Shown piece by piece: positions 43,529 to 52,640 of a DNA stretch of 64,000 nucleotides. Source of the stretch: Pochonia chlamydosporia 170 (Eukaryota; Ascomycota; Sordariomycetes; Hypocreales; Clavicipitaceae); NCBI RefSeq assembly GCF_001653235.2, contig NC_035793.1:4154001-4218000 (forward strand), given 5' to 3'. Numbering within the stretch: position 1 is the stretch's first letter; every line of letters starts with the position of its first letter. Under the pieces are notes generated by a model. It was not told where the DNA came from and ran no database searches. It saw only the letters and a program-made list of their open reading frames with translations. A program made the position numbers and the translations under genes.

Positions 43529-43933
43529 GAGGCAACTTGAAAATAGATGTGTGAGCTGTTTGGTTATAATATTGTACCTGTCTAGAAACCTCTACTACTT
43601 CAACGTGGGGACCAAATTTTCGTACACTTCAGGAGAATTCAAGTCTTGATTTCACATTTCTTACCTCCACGTATTCTCTCTGATAGTTCAAATAATACCC
43701 TGGGTGCAATCTGCAGCCCCCGCTGGTTCTCCCCTTGGGCTACCACCAGCTCTTAGAGACGTCGGATAACCCACGAATTAGACGACAGCATTTCTTCATG
43801 GTTCTGCAGTTGTAGTTGCCCAGAATGACGTGTTTTGCCCGAGGTCCCTTGCTTCGATTAAGTCCAAAAAATAATCAGCAAACTCGCAACAAAACGGTGG
43901 ATATTGTAGCTGCTAAAGTCAGGAGTTGGCTCA
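43529..43933. other. Intergenic
   Basis: This is the 3' flank of the secreted-protein gene. Nothing is recognised in it. Confidence 0.5.
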
Positions 43934-44597
43934 CTATTTTCCGACCTCCATCTCAACCCCACATGCACTATTCCCCTGAGACCATGTGCTGACTGTGACG
44001 CTACTGAGGTAGCCGCAAGCAACGGAGCCATCATCGGTGAAGGACGGGCAGATCGCCTGCGGACCGATATGGCCGTTGTGTAGGACCCGATGGCCCGATC
44101 CGCAAACCAAGATAATGCCAGAGAAACTGGAAACTGGAGAGTTTCTCATCAGAACAAAGTTTGCTTGGCTGATACTTGACATATACCGCTGTCATCTTGC
44201 CCCCTTTCAGCCTCGTAGAGAGTGGTTAATACACCACAAAGCCGCCCTGGGTGGGAAACTACTTCCATCTGATAGGGTGATAGACGACGTGCATGCTGTC
44301 CCCCAGGGTCCCAGTATCGGCATTTCATGATCGGCAGATGATACACCTGACATTTACAAAGTCATTATCCGTGTGGCTGGTTAGACCGCTGCTAACTCCA
44401 CATGTAAACCACGCCTCCATGCAATTGGCATTAAGAGCTATGCATGACGAAGAAGGAATAAGCCTGTGATAATGAGGTTTCTGGTGAATGGCACCACAGG
44501 CAAGCGGCCAGGGTTGGGTGCTCACATGAGCCGAAACCCTGTCGACGGCTAGTTCAATATTACCAAAAAGAATAGCAACAACGCCGATGCATGCCAT
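43934..44597 (-). other. Possible small secreted-protein gene, structure unresolved
   Basis: Two minus-strand frames look protein-like. The first, from an ATG at 44597, starts MACIGVVAILFGNIELAVD and keeps five or six cysteines to 44325. The second (44182-43934) contains FSGIILVCGSGHRVLHNG, then GPQAICPSFTDDGSVACGYL. They might be exons of one cysteine-rich secreted protein, but no GT/AG pair joined them cleanly in phase. One or both could be chance frames. Confidence 0.25.
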
Positions 44598-45626
44598 TTT
44601 GCCGATTTGAATTACACTAGTTAGACAGCTATCTTACAAAGCAAAGTTGGCGCCTTAGCTGGCTTTCTTCTTTGGAAACCCTCTCCATTTCGCACGGTCT
44701 CGCAAAGCCAGGGTTGGATATAAATTTGGTTACAAGCCTAAATGGCATGCAGTCAGTAGCGTCGCCTCAAAAAGGCAATCTGTCAACGTTTGGCATAATA
44801 CCGACCATCCTGTATGCGGTCAATTCCCCGAAATCGAGTTGGGTTTTTCAGGGCGTGAGTTTCGGACTCGGACAGTTGGTTAGGACTGAATATGTTTCTA
44901 ACCACCAAACCTGCACTTACAGCTTCCCTTGACAGTTTGCGAGAACCCAGGACTCATGCTAAACCCTCAAGTATGCTCAATCCTAATGATAGTAACGAAT
45001 CCAACGAACCAGTACATTGTTGGATTTGGGAGACGATATTAGGCAAACAGAAGTCAAAGTTAGGAAAAAGGCATTTCCGCATCTTGTGGCCGCGCCATGT
45101 ATTCATCCTTCCGCCCATTTCTCCATCATATGGATGCCCAATGACCTTTTTTTCATTTTCAAATCGCTTTGTTTGCACTTTCTTCAACTTAGCTTGGCCT
45201 CCACGTTGTAAAGTCGGCGACTCCGAAGAAGTAGATGAGTGAACACGGGCTGGCTTATGGGACTTTTTTTCGGCGGTATCACGGCCATAAACTCAATGGT
45301 CAAAAATGACTTCTGATTCTTGGCATCGTGCATTTTACCGCGTCTTTGAGCTTGGGCGTAAGTATATAGGAACGTCAGCACTATTACCCCTGGCTGAGGT
45401 CTCCACGAAACGCCAGGCCCTTCACTAAGCCTCACAAACTCCAGGTTGGGGACACCAGCAATGCTGCAGGAAGAAACTATAGCTTTGCGACGGCTAAAAA
45501 TAACGAGAGAGATTTCTGCAGGCAGCGGTTGGAAATCACATAAATAGTTCTTCAAGTCCTGTTGTGAAATATACAGGACTCATCTCATCGATATCAAGCA
45601 CTTTAGACAACAAACCTTACGTCAAG
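44598..45626. other. Intergenic
   Basis: About 1 kb. Frames at 44672-44932 and 44892-45242 have no domain, signal peptide or codon bias. They are treated as chance. Confidence 0.5.
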
Positions 45627-46600
45627 ATGAAGACATTCTCGACTATTTCACGTTTTGCGATATTGATTGGGCTGCCAATGGTAAGATTGCCTCTATACAA
45701 AGGAACATGGAAATCTTCGCCAATGTCATGCTTCGTCAAACTAACTCAGAACCTCGCTTCAGGTATTCTGTGCGCCAAATTTGCCCGTTTCCGATCTTGC
45801 ATTGCGAGAAGAAGGAAAACCAACAGACCCAGGCTTGCAAATCCCAGATTTTGATGGCTCTGGTGAAGTCGAATTCGAAGGCCGTGCTTTTCTCAACGGA
45901 GCCAACGTATCATTTGTTGGGACTGCGGAGAGGTTCTACAATCACTTATTGTCTCTCAACCCCAACTATGACGAAGACTTCAAGGACATCATCGCAGCTC
46001 AAGATGCAGAGACCGATGCTGAGCTTGCGGAGATGATGAACGATTCTGAAAAAGCCGAATTCGACGATTTCATGAAAGGAGCCAATGCAACTTCTCTTGA
46101 TAAGAGGGCCCACAAGAACTTCAGAAGGCAATGCGAGAGTGATAAACGTGGCTCTATGCCCAAGCCATGGGGTTATAATTACCGGTATCTGAAGAAGATA
46201 AACGCCATGTGTAAGGCTCCTGCTGGTGGTTGTAAGCGAACGACATGCCGAGGGACGTCTGGTATCTGGCTTTGCAACAATGTAGGTGCCACCATATCCC
46301 AATTACTTCGTTGTTATACTTTTGAACATCAAGAGTGAGTGGCAGTGCCATCTTGAATGGCACTGGAATGTATATTGTTGCTCACGTAACTAACATAATT
46401 TGACATTGTAGAAGGACTCTGGAGAAGTCTCTGTTCGTTGCGATAGAGTCGCCGCGCTGTCGAAATTTGCTGTCCATGGCTGCTACCATCAATTGCCTAA
46501 CAACGGAAAATTTGCCTTTGGCGTCACGAGTGCTTGGGTACAAGGTCAGAAGTATAAAGTCTGGGTTGAGCGTACCAGCACGAATACTTGCGGCGAATAG
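45627..46600 (+). CDS. Secreted protein with Kex2-type site and cysteine-rich mature part
   Basis: Three exons, 45627-45680, 45763-46281 and 46412-46600, all phase 0, give 253 residues. Splicing exon 1 to exon 2 gives a signal peptide (MKTFSTISRFAILIGLPM, then VFCAP). A long acidic pro-region follows (ALREEGKPTDPGLQIPDFDG, with DIIAAQDAETDAELAEMMND) and ends at a dibasic LDKR near residue 118. The mature part after it is basic and cysteine-rich: RRQCESDKR, NAMCKAPAGGCKRTTCRGTSG, IWLCNN, VRCDRVA, HGCYHQL and a final TSTNTCGE. The layout (signal, acidic pro-region, dibasic site, basic disulfide-rich domain) is that of Kexin-processed fungal secreted peptides, including effectors and antimicrobial proteins. 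No specific activity can be named. Confidence 0.75.
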
Positions 46601-47848
46601 GGGCATGTGATGAGTTGACCACGGCGGTGTGCGCGCCTCAGTACGACAAAGCCAAACAGCGCTGTAGCAACTTATGAGAGTCTGATTCAGTAAATGCTGA
46701 GTCTCATGATGCTGTATATTCTGTTCTTGTAGGACTGCGAAGCGTCCGATATGTGTGGCCGAGGTTGTCTGAGCTTCTTATGTTCGTATTACTCTCAAAC
46801 CAATGAGATAGTTAGACTTAGTTTAGAGGAAAGTGTGAAAATAGCACTGTTTACAATATTGCATTGTGATTGGAAGATTTGCTTGTATTCTGCAACATGA
46901 TCGTTTGCAAAGTTCCTGTCTTGTTGCCCAGCTCATGTGTTCATGAACCCATTTACTACGAACCTGCACTTCAGCTCCTCGAGGAAGTACCAATCATGTG
47001 TTGATGCTTCTTATAAGGTAAGTTTACAATATTTATTCATAGATTGTAGATTCCACGGGTTTAGCACGAGTGATCGGCGCTCGGTAGGCTACAACAACGG
47101 CTGAGTCCGGCAGCAAGTGTCGCCGCTTTTAAGGCGTTCAACAGCAAAGTAGCCAATCGAAGACACAACTCAGGGCTCAGGGTACATCATGCCGGGAATA
47201 GGCATGAATGATCAACAAGAGAGTCAGATTTCCCGCCTTGTTGTGGCAGCGCACATGCGTCGGTGGAAGCTTAGTGGACGCAGTACCAGGCAGAAGGTGA
47301 GGCTGTCCAAGTTCTAGTTTCAGTTGAAGAAGAGTGCAAGCATGAAAAAGTGTTGGTGATTACTTTGCGTATACTGCGGCGGTTTCCGAACGTGGATAAA
47401 ACCGCACAGTTGTTGGTGATGACTTTGCATATGATCAGCAGTTGCAATTTGCTGAACTTCGGAAAAAACGGCAATATGTCAGCATGCACGTGAGAAGCGA
47501 AGGGCTATGAAACTATGTAGACATATTGACAAGAACAGGTACAGCAATACGATGAACTTCACCTTGAGCCTCGCCCTGGGCCTCGCCCAGTTGTATTGGC
47601 CTTCGTTTATGGTTGTTGGTCGAGGCCAGAACTTCAAGTGATCTGCCCATCACCATGACAGCTTTCGTATATACAGAAAAAAAAATCAGGTGTCACACAT
47701 GCCGTGAGACAGTTATAAAAGGAGCTATAATTCACTCCTAGAATATGCTTTAAAATCTCTAGAACACCCTTCTAGAACGAGAAAGTGAAAACATTTTCCC
47801 AGTCATATATACATCCTCAAATATATATTGTATAGCATATTCGATAAA
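46601..47848. other. Intergenic with a ~60-bp direct repeat
   Basis: About 1.2 kb without a gene. TTGGTGAT(T/G)ACTTTGC(G/A)TAT occurs at about 47354 and 47414, inside a diverged ~60-bp tandem duplication. The last 150 bp, with TATA-like sequences around 47800-47835, is the promoter and leader of the next gene. Confidence 0.5.
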
Positions 47849-48439
47849 ATGCCTGCAGCCACCGTTTTAGTCGCTCTTCTTGCAGCCTTCGCCGTGGCAC
47901 AGGGCTCTCCTGGGAAATACAAGACCTACTTCAGGTCTCTTGAAACCGATCCGCCAAAGTCGCTGAAAGTAGATGCCGTGAGGAAGACGTTTGATCCTCC
48001 AAATGTGAACCTTTCAGTGGCCGTGCATAAGCTCAACGGCAACACCAAAGACAAGTTGCCGGCCAAAGTACCTACCATGCAACTGGACTTTGTCCCTACG
48101 ATTCGCGATTGTTTGGATCCGTCGGATCGTCCCATTGTTGAGGACTGCGAGTCCGTGTGCGAAAACCTTTCCGAGCAACAAGGTCCTCTTGTCATACAGC
48201 CGCTTCAGATATGGCACCTAGAAGCAGGCCATTGCGTTTTCGGTGCGGCGAACTTGGATCCTTGCTCTGCAATTGACATTGATCCTATCAGTACCCTTGC
48301 GGGTTATTGCAACTCTATGCTGACGAGTTGCGTTCGTGATGGATACGACGGATATCTTGAAGGGGCGCCGCCGCCAATGGCGTTTGCACTGTCTGGGACG
48401 GCGGCGGCACCTCCTTATCATGAGGGGCCATGTCAGTAG
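47849..48439 (+). CDS. Small secreted protein with eight cysteines
   Basis: A single exon of 196 residues from the ATG at 47849 (AAAATGCCTGC context); the frame extends upstream without an ATG. MPAATVLVALLAAFAVAQGS is a signal peptide. The mature protein has a Lys/Pro-rich first half (PPKSLKVDAVRKTFDPPNVN) and a second half with eight cysteines (RDCLD, EDCESVCENL, HCVFG, DPCSAID, GYCNSML, TSCVRDG, GPCQ). It has no known domain, membrane helix or GPI signal. It is the third signal-peptide gene in 5 kb and lies near HET-like and NLR genes. An extracellular or interaction role is plausible but is inference only. Confidence 0.7.
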   Translation: MPAATVLVALLAAFAVAQGSPGKYKTYFRSLETDPPKSLKVDAVRKTFDPPNVNLSVAVHKLNGNTKDKLPAKVPTMQLDFVPTIRDCLDPSDRPIVEDCESVCENLSEQQGPLVIQPLQIWHLEAGHCVFGAANLDPCSAIDIDPISTLAGYCNSMLTSCVRDGYDGYLEGAPPPMAFALSGTAAAPPYHEGPCQ

Positions 48440-48590
48440 ATGTTGCTCATACTATGATGTACGCGGCCGGATTGTGTGTGGCCGCAAATTTGGGAAGAAT
48501 TGTGTCGACGGATAGTTGTTATGTAGACTTGGAAAGAGAATAGTGGGCTAAATTATACACATTCGTTTACTATCATATTTTATCCTACTG

Positions 48591-49286
48591 TTATGCACCT
48601 GTAAGGACTCTCTTCCGCCTAAGCTCATCCTTCCTCTCATCCGAAACGCCCTTCATCAGGATTGATAACTTGTTTCCAGCTGACCACTCTCCCGCATATA
48701 GGCATTGATCCAACTCAGGCTCCCAAAATCCGCTACCCACCAGGCTGGCACTGCTTGGCTTTACCCATTTCCAAACTATGGCTGGCCCGCCGTCGAGCAG
48801 GTTATCAGGGCTATTGCTGTATACTGGGACGGAGGCCACCTGGACAATATCGGATGGTTGGGAGACAGGCTTTTGTCGTAGGTGTGCTAGAAGCGTTGGA
48901 ATTAAATCCTGGTGTGATGTGCTCGGAATCAACTGCTCCTTGAGTTCGGATATTCTGGAAGTTATGTAGTGGTGAATTGTCGTTGAATGAGCCACAGCAT
49001 CAGTTGGTAGAGAAATGGTGCCTAAATCTTGGAAGTCTTTGACTAATTGCAAACTCGGTAGACTCAGGTTTCCCGGAACTAATAAATGCTGTTCAGAGAG
49101 AACTCCAGTCTCTGTGATGTTCCAATAGTGCAACGCCACGGGCCGCAACTGATTCGGAGTGTCCTGAATAGTGATGAGCAGCTCATGACGGTGGGTGCAT
49201 CCTTCGTAGTCAAGCTCTCGTGGGTTGGTGTTGGTCAAGGTGACATAGTTTACCTGAGACTCGGAATATGAAGGTGGCGGCTCCAT
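48591..49286 (-). CDS. Hypothetical cytosolic protein with N-terminal PPxY motif
   Basis: A single exon of 231 residues from an ATG at 49286. It begins MEPPPSYSES, whose PPSY is a consensus WW-domain/Nedd4 ligase-binding motif. The rest is soluble mixed sequence (LRPVALHYWNITETGVLSEQ, then AIVWKWVKPSS and CLYAGEWSAGNKLSILMKG) and ends in a basic RRKRVLTG. There are no signal peptide, membrane helix or recognised domain. The frame is intact and codon use is ordinary. It is convergent with the secreted-protein gene at 47849 with only about 150 bp between stops. I do not recognise the family. Confidence 0.55.
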   Translation of the reverse strand: MEPPPSYSESQVNYVTLTNTNPRELDYEGCTHRHELLITIQDTPNQLRPVALHYWNITETGVLSEQHLLVPGNLSLPSLQLVKDFQDLGTISLPTDAVAHSTTIHHYITSRISELKEQLIPSTSHQDLIPTLLAHLRQKPVSQPSDIVQVASVPVYSNSPDNLLDGGPAIVWKWVKPSSASLVGSGFWEPELDQCLYAGEWSAGNKLSILMKGVSDERKDELRRKRVLTGA

Positions 49287-49682
49287 TGAGTAGATGGGCT
49301 GGTCAGTTGTAAATGCTTCAAGTTGGCGACCACGTTGGGTGGCCGTCGCACATTTATAAATAGCCAGACGTCATGGTCTCACTTTCCAACATATGACATG
49401 GAAACTACTAAGCAGGCATGATTGTGACGGCCTGGCAGATTTACTTGTCACAATGCAGCGACGGCGCTTTGCCCGATTGAGATGCCGTCTGACATAACCC
49501 TAACCCGATATCTACAAAAGTCAATTGTTGTATGGGTTGAAACGTAAACTATAGCAAACCTTGGTACTTTTCCCATGATCTATTATGATTTCTTGATATT
49601 ACAGGAATCTTTATTGTCTTGTAACCAAGATCTGACCGTCTGGGACCCCGAGGAACTTGCGGATTTAGCTCCCTCGCTCCAG
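49287..49682. other. Intergenic with telomere-like word
   Basis: This is the promoter side of the PPxY gene. AACCCTAACCC at 49496-49506 matches the complement of the TTAGGG telomere repeat over eleven bases. No gene is seen. Confidence 0.5.
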
Positions 49683-49895
49683 CGAATCGCCCACTGCGTG
49701 TCTATCTGCATAGCAGTCCACTGAATTCTCAACTTTGTCATTGCCCGTAGCGTGCCGTACATGATGACGAACATTGGTTACGGCACGTACTTCCTCTTTG
49801 CCGCTTTTATAACTGTCTCCATACCATGGGTGTGCTTTTACGTTCCCGAGACCAAAGGCGTCAGCTTGGAGGATATGGAGGATTGGACTGATTGA
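49683..49895 (+). pseudogene. C-terminal remnant of an MFS sugar transporter
   Basis: The plus-strand frame ends with NFVIARSVPYMMTNIGYGTY, a membrane helix (FLFAAFITVSIPWVCFYV) and PETKGVSLEDMEDWTD before a TGA at 49893. The PETKGxxLEDM block is the hallmark of the last cytosolic segment of sugar porters. A TGA at 49722-49724 interrupts the frame where a Trp (TGG) would fit (VH-stop-ILNFVIA), and the transporter body is missing. It is a decayed gene end. Confidence 0.62.
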
Positions 49896-50423
49896 ACATC
49901 ACTACACTACTACGTGGTGCAACTTTCAGCTGTGACAATTTGGTGCCCCAACTAAAGTCGTATGTGCGACAAGTGGCCAGCGACGGCCACAACTTGCAAT
50001 GGATTTGATCTTTCAATTGAGACGGCATCTAGAGATTAGCGCTATTTGTATTTAGCCAGATGACTGTTCATAGAATGGAGAGTTTGGTATACTTCGGGTC
50101 CTAATCCAGTAACGACCGCCACAGACTACCAGGTTCCGCTGTACCTCGCATCGACAGCCTCATTTTCAATGCTCGATGTCCTCCAGCCTCATGGTTGTAC
50201 CAATGTAAATACCCCGCAGCCTCACAGCTTCATCGTGACAATTGTACTAGTATCCTCTCACTCATTTCCACAACAGAAACACGATATCGGATCTTGCGCT
50301 TTCTGCCTTCCTGTGTATTTCGACTATATACATCCAGTCTTTTGAGCTCTTGGGCCAGGGTGTCCGGTACCATTTTTTCTTCTTTTAGCGCATAACCTCA
50401 GCTGTGTATTAATCGCTCTTCAA
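49896..50423. promoter_or_regulatory. Upstream region of the HET-like gene
   Basis: About 530 bp without a gene, becoming pyrimidine-rich toward the ATG at 50424. It is probably the promoter and leader. Confidence 0.4.
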
Positions 50424-51539
50424 ATGAAAACTACAGTAGCTATGACATCTCCTGAGGAGTCCTCATGGGACTCGCTCAAGTGTCGCAGCCTGGAGGCTTG
50501 GGGGTCCCTCTATCCAGATCATCCTCGCCCTCATGAAGACTTCTTGCAAAACAGCACTAGTTTTGATGACTTTTTAAGTAACGGATCAAAAAAATTCATG
50601 TTTTGGTTTTTCCAACAACGAGACGCATGTTTATCACAGAAAAGGATGACTAAATGGAGCCGCGATTACTTAGACAGCTTTATCCTTCTTCCTGCTGCGA
50701 ATGGCTACGTTAGACGGAGTGAATGCTTCTTTATCAGTCACTTCTGGCGTAGGAAAGACAACCCTGATCCTGATGGAAAATATTTACGACTTATTCAGCA
50801 AGAACTCTGGAAAGAAACATGGTCTTACGTTTGGGTTGACTGGACATGTGCACCCCAAGATCCCCGCAGTGAGAGCGAGGAGATGTATTTCCAGCGGACG
50901 CTACAAACAGCCTCCGGAATAATTCGAAACAGTGGGTTTATGTGGTGGTACCCGCCTTTTGAACCGCGCCTGTGGATTTTGTACGAAGTTGCTGAATCAA
51001 TGCTTACATCCTGCGGTGGACTTCATATAACCGCAGACATTAAGATATTCGCAAACCACATAGCGCAAATGTATCTAGTTGGGGTGCGTCCAACATTGGA
51101 AAGGTATGGCTACACATGCACGAACGACGACGATAAGGAATTTCTCATCAGTTGGCTAGAACTCCTTGTTCTTCTGACAAAACAGCGTGTCGACATTGTC
51201 ACTGTTAGGCATTTGCTGGATCAGCTCACGTGGCATCCTCAGACACAATCAGTGTCGATGCCAGACTGCTCTCTCCAACTTTCCAAATTTCAAGGCACTT
51301 TAATTCTCCAGGGTGTGCGGCACAAATTCAAGCCATTCCCCGAATGGGTAAGTCATCTGGTTACCATAACGACTACCGTCTATTAAGTAACATTGAGCAG
51401 AAATTCGCAGATATTTGGCGTGGAAACATCAAATAGACAAGTGGAACATGGGCTTCCCGTTTTCTTACCAGCGGTACATACTTTTGATGGTCTCTTGACA
51501 ACCTCTTCGCTGCTCATCGAGAAAGAAACCGGTAAATAG
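50424..51539 (+). CDS. HET-like domain protein
   Basis: Two exons, 50424-51347 and 51411-51539 (63-nt intron, phase 0), give 350 residues. The core FFISHFWRRKDNPDPDGKYL, then YVWVDWTCAPQDPRSE and LWILYEVAESML, follows the order of HET-domain motifs: entry strand 'SYxW', acidic 'W-D-xx-C-xPQ', and 'xW-xxxE'. The spacing resembles TIR-related HET-like proteins rather than classical HET-S or HET-E types. There are no membrane helices and no repeat domain. A second at least partly homologous-style protein (34800-36967) and NLR genes are nearby. Family knowledge: HET domains act in programmed death after non-self recognition. Activity here is not shown by sequence. Confidence 0.6.
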
Positions 51540-52135
51540 CCTAGCCATGACCCTATTTATTATTTTGACAGATATAGGGTTGTGAATAATTCTCGGCGTA
51601 TGGGAAGAGAGAGGTTAGCAGACAAGTCTAGAGCAGCCTTAAACCACACCACAATGGCAGACTGCATTGATTACTACCATACTGGTGCCTAGTAGCCCGT
51701 ACTCTGCGTTGTGCAGGAAGAATAGCATGGATTGTGGGTTAGATGTGCTAACATTCGTACCAGACATCATTGCTCTCACACAAAAGCGGTTACAGATAGC
51801 ATAATTTAATGATAATTGAAGGTTACTATAGAAGTCTTTAATTCCTTATAAAAGAGACTAGCGGTGAGGACCGCCTTTTCTATGCTCGGGCTCCCTGCCC
51901 CTAAGCTAGGGAGCGCTGCATTAATTATCTGAGCTTAGCCTCGCTGGCCCCCTGCTTGGTCGCGCCTGCGTGCAACAATTGCATTCATCTAGGTCACTTT
52001 ATCCTGTACCCCCTATGAGCTTGTCTGTACCATTGCCAGTCTCCCTTTGCTCTGTCTCACGCGACCTCACATCAAGCTTTGAACTGACTATGAATAATAA
52101 AGGCAAACCAGGAATCTGTCTCGCATCCGTTACTT
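51540..52135. other. Intergenic with small hairpins
   Basis: About 600 bp. GCTCCCT and AGGGAGC at 51890-51914 form a perfect 7-bp stem with an 11-nt loop, and GCGGT/ACCGC just before (51861-51874) forms a 5-bp stem. They might be remnants of a small inverted-repeat element, but no terminal repeats or target duplications were found. Confidence 0.4.
51890..51914. other. Short perfect inverted repeat (hairpin)
   Basis: The 7-bp arms GCTCCCT/AGGGAGC enclose CCCCTAAGC-like sequence. It is not followed by a U-run, so it is not a classical terminator, and eukaryotic genes do not use those. Significance is unknown. Confidence 0.6.
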
Positions 52136-52516
52136 TTGCTTATTTCTTGCGCTGTGCAAACTGTAGAGTTCTTTGATCGAATACTCCGAGAACAATACTA
52201 CCAATGCAAGACTACGGAGGTAAATACCGGCTTCCGGCCTTGGTCGGCAGACATTGTAACGCGGGAAAATGTGTTAGAACTCTCTGAGATGTCGCAGAGC
52301 GTGGGCATGTTAGTAGTCAAGCTTAACATGATCTTTCGACGAGTTAAACAGTTGCAGTTGGCAATGGATGCATTTAGGCAATCCCAAGCCCAAGATGATC
52401 AGAATGCTAGAGATCCGACTGGGCAACGAATATCCGATAGGGGGAATATGTCTTTGCTGGCTGCCTCTCAAATCATTAAGAGTAAGTTAAGAATGATCCG
52501 GCTTCGATTTAACTAG
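52136..52516 (+). pseudogene. Possible fragment of a CorA/HET-associated protein
   Basis: A plus-strand frame reads VEFFDRILREQYYQCKTTEV, then ELSEMSQSVGMLVVKLNMIF, and RRVKQLQLAMDAFRQSQ. It is an amphipathic helical sequence of the kind found just before the membrane part of fungal CorA-like proteins. It has no convincing start, is preceded by sequence with no coding character, and stops at 52516. It is probably a decayed fragment. The assignment is weak. Confidence 0.3.
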
Positions 52517-52640
52517 AATCTTCCGGAATATCGTTAACGGTACCCGGTGTTGGCGGCCGGTCTAATTATTCCCAAGCCCAAGTTGGGTCGTAAGCCTAAA
52601 TCCTGATTCCGCCACCTAAACAGATCTACGAATCCTTGGT

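Noticed and set aside
49583..49774. Minus-strand frame of 63 codons
   Set aside because: It is antisense to the sugar-transporter remnant, which explains the open frame.
51861..51960. tRNA or other structured RNA gene suggested by two hairpins
   Set aside because: There is no cloverleaf, no A/B box and no CCA-proximal stem; only short isolated stems are present.
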